In this document: positions 1-8,753 of the stretch, in pieces
How the letters are laid out: the number at the start of each line of letters is the position of its first letter
Position numbering within the stretch: the first letter of the stretch is position 1
Assembly (NCBI RefSeq): GCF_003054445.1
Contig: NC_042507.1
Location: forward strand, 372,001-436,000
Direction: 5' to 3'
Length of the DNA: 64,000 nt
Source of the DNA: Pichia kudriavzevii
Taxonomy: Eukaryota > Ascomycota > Pichiomycetes > Pichiales > Pichiaceae
The notes under the pieces: model-generated
The model's input: the letters and a program-made list of their open reading frames with translations, nothing else
Databases searched by the model: none
What the model was told of the DNA's origin: nothing
Position numbers and translations under genes: made by a program

Positions 1-9
1 TCAACGAAC

Positions 10-648
10 ATGACTCTCGGAAGAAACTCTAAACAACTCAAGCATACCATCAGAAACTTAGTTTCATCGTTGGTGATGCACGAGCATGTGACAACCACTC
101 CAGCAAAGGCTAAAATTGCAGCCAATTATATTGAGAACCTCATTTTGAAGTCAAAGAAACATCAATCCTCAGAGAAGGCAAGTGCCCAATGGAGACATCT
201 TCTATACGGGAAACTATACAATCAGGATATTACTGTAGACAAAGTTATCACTGAGTTTGTCCAACGATACCAGAACAGATCGTCTGGATTCACCAGACAA
301 CTCAAATTAGAGCCTAGGTTCGGTGACAATGCACCACAGGTTGCGCTGGAAATGGTTGACAACGAATCCAGAGAAATGGCGTTTTGGTATTTGGCGAAAA
401 CCGTTGCTAGATTGGAACTACAGGGGTTGGCGTTAGACCCACTAACAAAGAAAAATGTAGATAAACTAACGGTTGGTAAAGTCAACGGGCCTGAGAAATT
501 CAGGGAAGTTGTCCAAATCTGCAAAGACAATTTCTTCAACGACGAAGATGCGAAGCATGAGCTGGAAACCTCCAAACCAAGATTTAAGTCCAACACCAAC
601 GGCTTCAATAGACAAACTACAAATTTCGAATTTGTTCCAAGAGAATAA
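10..648 (+). CDS. MRPL8: Mitochondrial large-subunit ribosomal protein bL17m
   Basis: A 212-residue protein of the bL17 family, a structural protein of the mitochondrial 54S large ribosomal subunit. The conserved bL17 core is at the extreme N-terminus: a basic start, then a helix reading RNLVSSLVMHEHVTTTPAKA, where a T-x-AKAK segment is the family signature. Residues beyond about 130 form a fungal-type C-terminal extension. Length is near the S. cerevisiae protein (about 238 residues). The ATG at position 10 lies almost at the window edge, so its promoter is not visible, but the first residues already match the family start. It is convergent with the eIF3e gene, with about 100 bases between the two stop codons. 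Confidence 0.88.
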   Translation: MTLGRNSKQLKHTIRNLVSSLVMHEHVTTTPAKAKIAANYIENLILKSKKHQSSEKASAQWRHLLYGKLYNQDITVDKVITEFVQRYQNRSSGFTRQLKLEPRFGDNAPQVALEMVDNESREMAFWYLAKTVARLELQGLALDPLTKKNVDKLTVGKVNGPEKFREVVQICKDNFFNDEDAKHELETSKPRFKSNTNGFNRQTTNFEFVPRE

Positions 649-752
649 AGAATGGAAAAAGTAAATTGCTTGTAGATATTACTTAAATTTACTTTACCTA
701 TTTATATGTGTGTATATAGTTGAAAAGACCAAGAAAATATATAATTCCCCAC

Positions 753-2048
753 CTAGAAGTCCTTACCAAACGCGTTATTGAGTAATTGTGTGGACTTGAA
801 TGATAAAGCTTTGGTTCTTTCGTAAATATCAAAATACTTACTTTCCTTTTCACCCTTCAATGACAGCTTACCATTGTTATTGCTGAAATCTCCTGAAATT
901 TCATTAATAATGTCTTGAGATAGATTTGGTAGGAAGTGTACTTTAAGTTGTTCAATATCTAGCTCTCCATAGATTTTCAAAACATTCTTTACAACAAGAG
1001 TATAGATGTTCTTCATCATCAAAGCCTTGTCCAATTTGCTCAAAAAGAAGTCTGTTTCTAACAAGATCTCGATATTACTGACCGTTTCAGATATGTTGTC
1101 CAAGTTGAACTTGATGAACAAAGTATCAATTAGCTGGGTGAATGGATCTTGGAATTCGTAGGATTCGATATTGACTGCCTTGATCAAATCCTTCAATCTC
1201 CTATAGTCTCTTGTGTACAAAACTGATGAAATGATGTACCTTAAAATCCAAGGACATGAAGCTTCAATTGTTGATAAATATGAGGAAGAAATGAAAATTT
1301 CATTTAGTTGCAGTAATTGGTTGGCTAGCTGGTCTTGAGTGCTATTTTTGTTGCTGTTAAAGAATAAAAACAATGAGTTATAGATCAACCAGTTTCTTAG
1401 TTTGACTTGTTCCAATGGCGAACCTTCGTAATTTCTATTGTCTGTAACCTCCCTTAAGTTGTTCATTTCATTCTTGGCTTCAATTATATCACCACTTAAA
1501 ATGTCACTGACAAACTTACCACATGTGGCACTTAAGATTTTCTCAGAATCACTGGATAATAGCTTGAAGTTGTTCAATAAATCACTTGACATCACATAAT
1601 CACCTCTATTGTATTGCAACTTACCAAACTCGTAGAGTTCCATGATTTTAGAATCATCAATACCGTAACCCTTGATCAACTCTCTATTGGATGCCTTGTC
1701 TTGCTTCAAATTGTCTTGGATCTCCTTACTACATAATGTAGAAAGCGTTTTCTTTGTAGACTCGTTCAACGGAATGAGTCTCTCATGGACCTTTTGTTCT
1801 CTTTCGTTGATCTCAGCGAGCTCTTTCGCATCTCCCTTTAGATTGGCGTGCAACTCCTTGAGAACATCAAACATGTAGGTGTCCTTCAACACCTGCATTT
1901 CCAATTGATCGATTTTTTCTTCACCGTATATCTTAACTAAAGAATCCAATACTTGGCAAAATAAATGTCTATCGAGAAACTCAACAAGCTTCCCAGAGAC
2001 ATCGTATTTTTTTGCAACCTCAACTTGTTGTGGAGTTAGTTGGCTCAT
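753..2048 (-). CDS. INT6: Translation initiation factor eIF3 subunit e (Int6)
   Basis: A 431-residue homologue of eIF3e, a PCI-domain subunit of the eIF3 complex that brings mRNA and the 43S complex together in the cytoplasm. The N-terminal motif KLVEFLDRHLFCQVLDSL matches the conserved eIF3e_N region (human: ...AHFLDRHLVFPLLEFL...), and the C-terminal half is a helical PCI-type region ending in a charged, lysine-rich tail. S. cerevisiae has lost this subunit, whereas fission yeast and many other yeasts keep it, so the gene is a useful lineage marker. The start is the ATG closing the TPK2-facing promoter; the two genes diverge across about 320 bases. There is no intron. Confidence 0.87.
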   Translation of the reverse strand: MSQLTPQQVEVAKKYDVSGKLVEFLDRHLFCQVLDSLVKIYGEEKIDQLEMQVLKDTYMFDVLKELHANLKGDAKELAEINEREQKVHERLIPLNESTKKTLSTLCSKEIQDNLKQDKASNRELIKGYGIDDSKIMELYEFGKLQYNRGDYVMSSDLLNNFKLLSSDSEKILSATCGKFVSDILSGDIIEAKNEMNNLREVTDNRNYEGSPLEQVKLRNWLIYNSLFLFFNSNKNSTQDQLANQLLQLNEIFISSSYLSTIEASCPWILRYIISSVLYTRDYRRLKDLIKAVNIESYEFQDPFTQLIDTLFIKFNLDNISETVSNIEILLETDFFLSKLDKALMMKNIYTLVVKNVLKIYGELDIEQLKVHFLPNLSQDIINEISGDFSNNNGKLSLKGEKESKYFDIYERTKALSFKSTQLLNNAFGKDF

Positions 2049-2367
2049 CGTACTTGGTCCGTAAACTTCTATGATATGACCTTCTCCAAGTCATAAATAA
2101 ATCTTAAACACTGCCTCCAATTTAAAAATTCCTTGAAAAAAACATGAAAATTTGCCCAACTGAAAATTTGGCAACAAAAAAAAACAGAGAAAATGCGAAA
2201 TCATTGAAAAAATTGCGAGAAATTGATTATTTCGTGCAAGTCCATCGAATTGCGTTTATCTTGATTTGAATCTTCTAATAATGGTCGATAGGATCCTCAA
2301 TTCTTTCCCCCCTTCTAGGCTCAACGCCAAACCAATCGCCCCATTTTAAACAAAGGCCCATCCGGCA
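2049..2367. promoter_or_regulatory. Divergent promoter region of INT6 and TPK2
   Basis: About 320 bases between two divergent starts. It is AT-rich, with A-tracts near 2176-2185 and C/T-rich sequence at 2307-2320 before the TPK2 start. I see no defined transcription factor site that I would name with confidence, and no RNA gene. Confidence 0.5.
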
Positions 2368-3882
2368 ATGGAGAACCAACATCATCTCTTACACAACACG
2401 AGACACTCTGTGTCCATTGATTTGGACACGTTGAAAAGCAATACTCCCTCAACAATTTATACAAATACACCATCCCCGGTGCTATCCCAACCAAGTCCAT
2501 ATTTGCCAAGTTCAAATATAATTGATCAATCTCAGGCCACTGCTTTAGCACAAGCACAGGCGCAGGCACAAGCCCATTTGCAGGCGCAGGCACAGGCAGC
2601 TGCACAAGCCCAGGCAGTTGCACAAGCACAAGCACAAGCAGCAGCTCAAATGCAAGCTCAAATGCAAGCCCAATTGCAAGCCCAAGCTCAGGCCCAAGCC
2701 CAGGCCCAGCTGCAAGCTCAGGTCCAATATCAGCAGCAGCAGCAACAACAACAACAACAACAACAACAGCCTGATAGCATTCAATTGACTACAGAAGAAC
2801 AAAAACAATTGGAATATTTACAAAGAATGCCATCATATCAAGCTATTATTCAGCCAAACTATCACCTTTTAAAGCTCAAATATGGGAATAAATCATTGTT
2901 GCCTCAAAGGGATACTATATCTAAGGGTAAATATTCCTTGAAGGATTTCCAAATAATGAGGACACTAGGTACCGGTTCCTTCGGACGTGTCCATTTAGTC
3001 AGAAGCATCCATAATCATAGATATTATGCAATCAAGGTACTAAAGAAACAGCAGGTTATTAAGATGAAACAAGTTGAACATACAAACGATGAACGTAGAA
3101 TGCTTAAATTGGTTGAACACCCATTTTTAATTAGAATGTGGGGTACCTTCCAGGATTCCAAAAATTTATTCATGGTTATGGATTACATTGAAGGTGGTGA
3201 ATTGTTTTCATTGTTGAGAAAATCTCAAAGATTCCCAAACCCGGTTGCCAAATTCTATGCTGCAGAAGTTATCCTGTCATTAGAGTACTTACACTCTCAT
3301 AATATAATCTACAGAGATTTAAAACCTGAAAATATCTTGCTCGATAGAAACGGACACATCAAGCTAACGGATTTCGGATTTGCAAAAGAGGTTCAAACAG
3401 TCACTTGGACATTATGTGGTACACCGGACTACATTGCACCCGAAGTTATTACTACAAAGCCTTACAATAAATCGGTTGATTGGTGGTCATTGGGGATTTT
3501 GATATTTGAAATGTTGGCAGGTTTCACCCCCTTCTATGATCAAACCCCAATGAAAACCTACGAAAAGATTCTTGCCTGCAAGGTCCATTATCCCTCCCAC
3601 TTCCATCCAGATGTTGTTGATCTGCTAACTAAGCTAATTACTCCTGATTTGACCAGAAGATTGGGTAATTTACAGAACGGTCCGGAAGATATTCGTAATC
3701 ATCGATGGTTTTCTGAGGTTATTTGGGAGAAGCTATTGTTGAAAGATATTGAAACTCCTTATGAACCTCCAATTACTGCAGGTGTAGGTGACACCAGTTT
3801 ATTTGACCATTATCCAGAGGAACAGCTGGATTATGGAATTGTCTGTGATGATCCCTATGCTAAGTATTTTAATGATTTTTAA
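2368..3882 (+). CDS. TPK2: cAMP-dependent protein kinase (PKA) catalytic subunit
   Basis: A 504-residue PKA catalytic subunit, the effector of Ras/cAMP signalling. The kinase domain begins near residue 189. Visible motifs are the glycine loop GTGSFGRV (201-208), the ATP-binding lysine in AIKVLKK (K223), catalytic YRDLKPEN (D317), DFG (D335), and the activation-loop threonine in TWTLCGTP (T348). It ends in the AGC-kinase FNDF hydrophobic motif. The domain is nearly the same as S. cerevisiae Tpk2, which also has a glutamine-rich N-terminus. Here that tail is much longer: residues about 55-135 are almost pure Ala-Gln repeats followed by poly-Gln. CTG codons at residues 303 and 419 sit on conserved leucines, showing the standard code. 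Confidence 0.95.
   Translation: MENQHHLLHNTRHSVSIDLDTLKSNTPSTIYTNTPSPVLSQPSPYLPSSNIIDQSQATALAQAQAQAQAHLQAQAQAAAQAQAVAQAQAQAAAQMQAQMQAQLQAQAQAQAQAQLQAQVQYQQQQQQQQQQQQQPDSIQLTTEEQKQLEYLQRMPSYQAIIQPNYHLLKLKYGNKSLLPQRDTISKGKYSLKDFQIMRTLGTGSFGRVHLVRSIHNHRYYAIKVLKKQQVIKMKQVEHTNDERRMLKLVEHPFLIRMWGTFQDSKNLFMVMDYIEGGELFSLLRKSQRFPNPVAKFYAAEVILSLEYLHSHNIIYRDLKPENILLDRNGHIKLTDFGFAKEVQTVTWTLCGTPDYIAPEVITTKPYNKSVDWWSLGILIFEMLAGFTPFYDQTPMKTYEKILACKVHYPSHFHPDVVDLLTKLITPDLTRRLGNLQNGPEDIRNHRWFSEVIWEKLLLKDIETPYEPPITAGVGDTSLFDHYPEEQLDYGIVCDDPYAKYFNDF
2533..2770 (+). repeat. Ala-Gln / poly-Gln coding repeat in TPK2
   Basis: An imperfect hexamer repeat (variants of GCNCAG or GCNCAA) runs for about 190 bases and ends in a CAG/CAA tract of about 13 codons. 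It encodes the low-complexity N-terminal tail of the kinase. Codon use is mixed (GCA, GCC, GCT; CAA, CAG), which suggests the amino acids are selected and this is not a fresh microsatellite expansion. Confidence 0.9.
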
Positions 3883-4049
3883 GATTATTAAACTCTTTTG
3901 GAAAAAAAAAAGGATTATACCATTTCATTTTTTCGCTTATTATAAAGTCTATAGTTCCTATTGATTCTCATCTCCAAATATCCCAGTTCTTCGATTGTGT
4001 TGGCCCTCACGGGCCCTTCATCAGAGCCTCACTCTATTTGCTAGCTACA

Positions 4050-4949
4050 ATGACAATTGCACATTCTAGCTCAACGATTTGTAGAATACGCCTTTGCCCG
4101 CAATTAGAGAGAGATCATGCTGCAGATTCCGAAAAATTACATCAAGAAACTATTATCAATAATAGAAAAGTAAACATGAAGTGTGAGAGTCCGTATAGCG
4201 CCAAGAGTACGCTTGATACCGAGAGTCCAACTGATGATAACGAGGGTTTAATCTGTAAACATAGTAGCCCATTTTCATGGTTGTTTTGCAGACCTAAGAA
4301 CGAAAAACAAAAGAAAAGCTCCTCAAGTGACGAAGAAAAAAGTGGTAGCAAGTTTGTACTATTGTCACCGTACTTCAAAAACGAGTTGTTGGATAAATTA
4401 GACTTTTGTATCGATGAAGTAAAGGCCATGGACAATATAGACCCAAAATATGTTACTGGATCATTGGTTATTCTTTGTAAATCATTGAGGAAGATATATA
4501 TTGATTCTCAAAAGCAACATATAATCAAGAAAAACAACAACTTGAAATATGCACAAAATTTGGAGAATTGGGAAATAGCCATCTCTTCAATTCAGATATT
4601 TATTGATGGTTTAAAAGAAAGCAAAACTTCTTTATCAACACGAGGGGCTATACAAAAGAAGGAAAAAGGAGTTGCTGAAAAATTAGCTAGTGATACCAGC
4701 ATAGAAAATGAGAAGACAAATCCTAGAATATCACCTAGTCTAAGAGACAAGCTACTCATCCATGAAGGAACTTATTTGTCGAGTAAGAACAATTCAGGCG
4801 ACCTTTCCTCTGGAGTACCATATAGAACATACCAAATGCCATTTCATCGTTCGCCATACAATTACTCAAAACGCACTGAAAATGAAGATTCCATTTTGAT
4901 GGACATCAATAACCGATTACAGAATGCTTCAGATTTAGATTGGCTTTAA
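4050..4949 (+). CDS. Hypothetical protein, function not recognised
   Basis: A 299-residue protein when started at the first ATG (4050); the open frame begins 12 bases earlier at a TTG. I do not recognise the family. Visible parts are a short cysteine-containing N-terminus, a low-complexity basic/serine stretch (KKSSSSDEEKSGS, about residues 90-105), and a central helical block beginning LSPYFKNELLDKLDFCIDEV (about 110-200) that looks like a folded domain. The C-terminus is polar, probably disordered, and ends in DLDWL. No membrane segment or signal peptide is seen. It lies in tandem behind TPK2 and converges on MNP1. Normal codon use and an uninterrupted 900-base frame support a real gene. 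Confidence 0.7.
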   Translation: MTIAHSSSTICRIRLCPQLERDHAADSEKLHQETIINNRKVNMKCESPYSAKSTLDTESPTDDNEGLICKHSSPFSWLFCRPKNEKQKKSSSSDEEKSGSKFVLLSPYFKNELLDKLDFCIDEVKAMDNIDPKYVTGSLVILCKSLRKIYIDSQKQHIIKKNNNLKYAQNLENWEIAISSIQIFIDGLKESKTSLSTRGAIQKKEKGVAEKLASDTSIENEKTNPRISPSLRDKLLIHEGTYLSSKNNSGDLSSGVPYRTYQMPFHRSPYNYSKRTENEDSILMDINNRLQNASDLDWL

Positions 4950-5096
4950 AGTTAAGCAAGAGAAAAAGAAAGGTTGGTACTATCAACCCTTGTTACTTCC
5001 CACATTCTATGGGTTTGAAAATTTTTTTTTTTTGGTAAAATTTATATACTTCATATATATACAAGTAATGAATGAAATCTTTAATCACAACATAAA

Positions 5097-5650
5097 TTAT
5101 TCTAGAGAAACCTTTGCACCTAAATCTTCTAAAGTTTTCTTGATCTTTTCAGCATCTTCCTTGGCAACGTTTTCCTTTAACACCTTTGGAGCAGCTTCAA
5201 CGAATTTCTTGGAATCAACAAGTGATAATCCCAACAAACCCTTAACTTCTTTGATGATCTTAGCCTTTGTCTTTGCATCGAAACTCTCTAACTTGATGTT
5301 GAAAATGGTCTTTTCAGCAGGTGCTGGAGCAGCATCTTCACCTTCACCTTCAGCGGCAGCTGGTGCAGCAGCTGGTGCAGCAACACCACCAACAGGGAAT
5401 GCCATGTCTGGGATATCTAGTTGAGTTTTCAAAGCCTTGATTAATGCAGAAGTTTCAACCAAAGTCAAGCTTGAAATTGAGTCGACAATTGACTGGATTT
5501 TTGGATCAACAGGTGCAGATGCCTTTTCAGCAGCTGCTTCACTGGAGTTGAATCTGACCATCATAGATGGAGCTGTTCTCAATACACCAGAGACATTTGC
5601 AGAGGATGCAACTCGGAGAGAGGATTGGAAACAGTTCTTAATGCGTACAT
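5097..5650 (-). CDS. MNP1: Mitochondrial ribosomal protein bL12m, with a disrupted reading frame in the presequence
   Basis: The mitochondrial L7/L12 stalk protein. The mature part is typical: an N-terminal dimerisation helix, an Ala/Pro/Glu-rich hinge near the middle, and the C-terminal domain with FDAKTKAKIIKEVKGLLGLS and ending LEDLGAKVSLE. The open frame of the mature protein has no ATG before a Met-Met pair around 5564, inside the targeting sequence; upstream it begins only at non-ATG codons. An ATG at 5648-5650 in another frame encodes MYALRTVSN, a plausible presequence start. The two frames meet at a CTCTCT run (plus-strand 5616-5622); one CT unit fewer would join them. I annotate from that ATG and flag the frame break. 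It is divergent from RPB9. Confidence 0.8.
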
Positions 5651-5996
5651 GTTGATAGGTCAAGTGGGGTGGTGTTACCTATTGCGTCTAATGCAGGAAC
5701 CCCAAAGCCATTGAGTTACCTGAAAAGTTGTCTATGTCGTTCATCAACACCTCTTTTTTTTCTACACGCTTGTTTCTCGACGCTGGTCTTTACGCATAAC
5801 CACCATGGCCCTTTCCTCCATACTCATAATGTGCACGCCTGTTATGCTTTCTCGCGAGGGTGAAATTTTAAAATGGAGAAAGTTATTGCAGACATGAAAA
5901 CCACGTTCCAGCAAACATTGAAGAAAGTAGAAGGAGGATTGGGTTTGGAGACTGTACGCTGGAAGAGGGGGATAACTACTGGGCCACTAAGAAAGA
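5651..5996. promoter_or_regulatory. Divergent promoter region of MNP1 and RPB9
   Basis: About 345 bases. On the minus strand a short upstream reading frame (starting at an ATG near 5735) ends before the MNP1 start. There is no branch-site motif TACTAAC here, so a spliced leader exon for MNP1 is not supported. I see no RNA gene. Confidence 0.45.
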
Positions 5997-6341
5997 ATGT
6001 CATTTAAGTTTTGTGCAGAATGTAACAATATGCTTTACCCGAAGGAAGACAAGGTGAACCGTCGATTACTCTACCAATGTCGAAACTGTTCGTACTCTGA
6101 GCTGGCGGATTCACCTAGAGTGTACAGACACGAATTGATCACCAGCATTGGTGAGACCGCTGGTGTTACCGATGATATTGGAAGTGATCCTAAGCTACCT
6201 AGAAGTGATAGAATCTGTCCAAGATGCCATAATAACGAATGTGTCTTTTTCCAGAGTCAACAAAGAAGAAAGGATACATCAATGGTTTTATTCTATGTTT
6301 GTTTAGAATGTAAAAATGTCTTTAAAAGTGATGAATCTTGA
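5997..6341 (+). CDS. RPB9: RNA polymerase II subunit Rpb9
   Basis: A 114-residue protein matching Rpb9 (122 residues in S. cerevisiae), which sits on the jaw of RNA polymerase II and affects start-site choice, fidelity and elongation. There are two zinc ribbons: N-terminal [10 protein letters not shown]...CRNC (residues about 5-32) and C-terminal [20 protein letters not shown]...CLEC (about 76-107). The linker carries the conserved GETAGV and DPKLPRSD segments. The C-terminus is about ten residues shorter than in baker's yeast, past the last zinc ligand, so nothing essential is missing. It converges on the AFT-like gene. Confidence 0.97.
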   Translation: MSFKFCAECNNMLYPKEDKVNRRLLYQCRNCSYSELADSPRVYRHELITSIGETAGVTDDIGSDPKLPRSDRICPRCHNNECVFFQSQQRRKDTSMVLFYVCLECKNVFKSDES

Positions 6342-6607
6342 CGGGCGTTACAATGTATCGCTTTTATTTATTTATTTTTCTCTCGTAATAAAAGCCTAGT
6401 GTTATCTTTTTATACCTCGTATGTATTTTTATATATGTATTAGTACAACTTAACCATTTAAAAGGAAAAAAAAGAAAGCAAGAGACACAAAGGAGTTAGA
6501 AAAGAGTGAAAGAAAAAAACGAGAGTAAATGTTATTATTAGCATAGATAAATGTAAAGAGCAAGAAAAAAAAATAAAACGTGGAAATGTCACGAAATAAG
6601 GCAGATA

Positions 6608-8113
6608 CTAGGCGCCTGAGTCTAGGTTTCGGATACTTGGCAAACTGATGTTTCGATCATGGGCGGATTTTATCAGTGGTCCAAGAGATGCATTTGAAAA
6701 TTGGTATCTTGGAACCTTGAAATGTGGAGATGTAAAGGTATTGCTTTTAGCATAGTTATTCAAGTACATGTTATTACTAGCCAAGTTGATGTCGTTGATG
6801 TCGTTGATGTCGTTGATGTCGTTGATACTGTTGCTGCTGCTTCGGCTGCTAGTGTTGCTATTTTCGAGATTGCCATTAATAACATTATTCTCAATGTTGT
6901 TATTAGTATTGAACAATTGGAAAGATTGTCTTTGAGATACTCTGCCCATTTTTTGGTGTGGTAACGGTAGGGGTAATGGTAGAGGAAAGCTCCCTGAATT
7001 GGAGTCGGTGATTTCATTGATTGATTTATTCAAGACGCACCAGACATCCTTTAAGATTTTTTCTTTTGAAACATTGGGTATATTACCAACCTGTTGGAAG
7101 GTTTTCAAAGTATCTTCAATTTGTCTAACTTGGTTATTCAATGAGTTATCTGGCAATGAGATGGGAGGGAGTTTAACCTTTACATGTGTATTTTCATTTA
7201 ATATTGAAGGTATGAGACTATTATGATAGGGTTTGCAAGTCAGAGAAGTTGACGATAAAGCATTTGAGGGGTCAATGGCAAAGGCTCGAGGTACTGGCAA
7301 ATGGTCTTTATGTTTCAAACTTTTCGGCTTAGTAACCCGATGATTTGATTTTTTCTGGTCAATTATCGACAATTTGGACTTAATATCAGCTATATTGACG
7401 TCCAAACTGGAAATAGGGTGATTATGAGAATCATTGACTATAACCAATGTCCAGTGTTTGGATCGAATGGAATAGTTGGCCCTGATTCTAAAGGGGCAAA
7501 CCTTCTTTTTCCGCTGCCTAGCTGCTCTCTCATGGGATTTGCAGTTATTTTTCTCCAGTGGCTTCTTGTCCGAATACTTGCATTTGAAGACAATCTTTGT
7601 ATCATCTGATCTCTCAATTACAATATGGATCCCCATGGAGGCCAGGTTTCTCTGTAACCATGGCTTAATGTCTGCCTTGTTGGTGAAATGGCGATTTTCC
7701 AACTTCAACTTTGTCATGCTGTTGGAACAATGTACCTTATTTTCTCTCCCCTCACTCGATAGAATCAATGGTGAAGTAGGGGAGCAGGGAGCCGAATTTG
7801 TGGAGCAACACGAGGAGGACGCTTGTGATGGCACTTGTGATGAAGCTTGTGATGACGCTTGTGATGGCACTTGTGATGGCACTTGTGATGGCACTTGTGA
7901 TGGCACTTGTGATGACGCTTGTGATGACGACTTGTGCATCATAATGGTATCCTTGATGGGACAATACGAAGTTGTATACATTCCCCTATCAGGGGCATCA
8001 CAGGATTGTACTCCATGCGACATTCCATCTTCAAATTCAGATCCAAAGTTACTTGGTGAAGCTTCACACCTCATTGAAGGATTCTTGTGTAACCCCGAGT
8101 CGGAGTGCGTCAT
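6608..8113 (-). CDS. AFT1: AFT-family iron-responsive transcription factor homologue
   Basis: A 501-residue DNA-binding protein. The Aft domain (about residues 148-245) shows DIKPWLQRNL, then IVIERSDDTKIVFKCKYS, CPFRIRANYS and W-x-L-x-I-x-N-x-x-HNHP: a WRKY-GCM1-like zinc fold with two Cys and a HxH. This matches Aft1/Aft2 of S. cerevisiae, which activate iron-uptake genes. The N-terminus has a 9-unit SQVP/SQAS-type repeat. The C-terminal half is Asn/Ser-rich with a short Asn-Asp-Ile repeat, probably an activation region. The Cys-Asp-Cys motif that senses Fe-S status in ScAft1 is not found after the domain, so iron sensing, if present, must differ. The upstream region contains Aft-type TGCACCC sites. 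Whether it is orthologous to Aft1 or Aft2 is unclear. Confidence 0.8.
   Translation of the reverse strand: MTHSDSGLHKNPSMRCEASPSNFGSEFEDGMSHGVQSCDAPDRGMYTTSYCPIKDTIMMHKSSSQASSQVPSQVPSQVPSQVPSQASSQASSQVPSQASSSCCSTNSAPCSPTSPLILSSEGRENKVHCSNSMTKLKLENRHFTNKADIKPWLQRNLASMGIHIVIERSDDTKIVFKCKYSDKKPLEKNNCKSHERAARQRKKKVCPFRIRANYSIRSKHWTLVIVNDSHNHPISSLDVNIADIKSKLSIIDQKKSNHRVTKPKSLKHKDHLPVPRAFAIDPSNALSSTSLTCKPYHNSLIPSILNENTHVKVKLPPISLPDNSLNNQVRQIEDTLKTFQQVGNIPNVSKEKILKDVWCVLNKSINEITDSNSGSFPLPLPLPLPHQKMGRVSQRQSFQLFNTNNNIENNVINGNLENSNTSSRSSSNSINDINDINDINDINLASNNMYLNNYAKSNTFTSPHFKVPRYQFSNASLGPLIKSAHDRNISLPSIRNLDSGA
6785..6826 (-). repeat. 9-bp tandem repeat (Asn-Asp-Ile codons)
   Basis: About 4.7 near-identical copies of GTTGATGTC on the plus strand, read on the minus strand as Asn-Asp-Ile repeats inside the C-terminal part of the AFT-like protein. 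It keeps the frame. Confidence 0.9.
7821..7928 (-). repeat. 12-bp tandem repeat (SQVP/SQAS codons)
   Basis: Nine 12-base units, variants of GCTTGTGATGAC and ACTTGTGATGGC on the plus strand, encode four-residue repeats near residues 60-98 of the AFT-like protein. Because the unit is a multiple of three, copy-number change keeps the frame. Several units are identical, so the array is probably young and variable. Confidence 0.93.
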
Positions 8114-8173
8114 AATTAGACGAAAAAAGAAAACTAATGTATGACGGTGTTAAAAGGGGGTGCGCGATTAGGG

Positions 8174-8180
8174 GGGTGCA
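8174..8180 (-). promoter_or_regulatory. Putative Aft-type iron-responsive element
   Basis: Minus-strand TGCACCC, the core of the Aft1/Aft2 element (PyPuCACCC), lies about 60 bases upstream of the start of the AFT-like gene. A second exact copy lies at 9301-9307. The match is short, so the case rests on position and the identity of the downstream gene. Confidence 0.45.
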
Positions 8181-8753
8181 ACACTTGTAAGCGTTCCAAT
8201 TTTTCTTTCTTCTTCAACCACTTGAATCTGTTTCCTTAACGGGTCTTAACGCCTGTGTCTAAAGTCCGTGGAAAGTAAAAAAAAAAAATCAAAATCTCTT
8301 CTTTTAGAGGGTCTCGCGTTCTTGTATTTCCTATTCACTGGTTTGGCTGTTACAACCCACCTTCTTATTTGACAAAACTAGTATTTCAATCTTTTTCTAG
8401 AATTTTGCCTCCTCTATCCAGAAACGGTATATTTTTCCAGACTGTTGTACAAGGAGAGAGAAAAAAAAACAAAACCGAAACCGGGAAACTGTGCAGAGAG
8501 GAAAAAATAACTTTGTAAATGGGGCCGAATTTGATATGTATCTGAATCCGAGTATAGGGTACTCTGTAAAACAAGTGAGCACAAAACGGACGGGTAACTA
8601 GGGAGAGGATCTAGAAATAGTGGCACCTCTATATATATATATATATATATACAACTGTATCTATATACCCCCTCCAACCATTAAATGAAAAGGGAGGAGA
8701 GGGGGTGCCTCTCTCTTTATACGTGTTTTTCCCCCCCACCACTCGCAGGGTGT

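Noticed and set aside
5664-5996. A spliced leader exon for MNP1
   Set aside because: No TACTAAC or consensus donor lies upstream on the minus strand; a CT slippage explains the frame more simply.
7476-8144. 222-codon plus-strand frame with Cys-Asp repeats opposite the AFT-like gene
   Set aside because: It is antisense of the SQVP repeat; the Cys-Asp pattern comes from the 12-bp unit, not from a metal-binding protein. The sense frame has a clear Aft domain.
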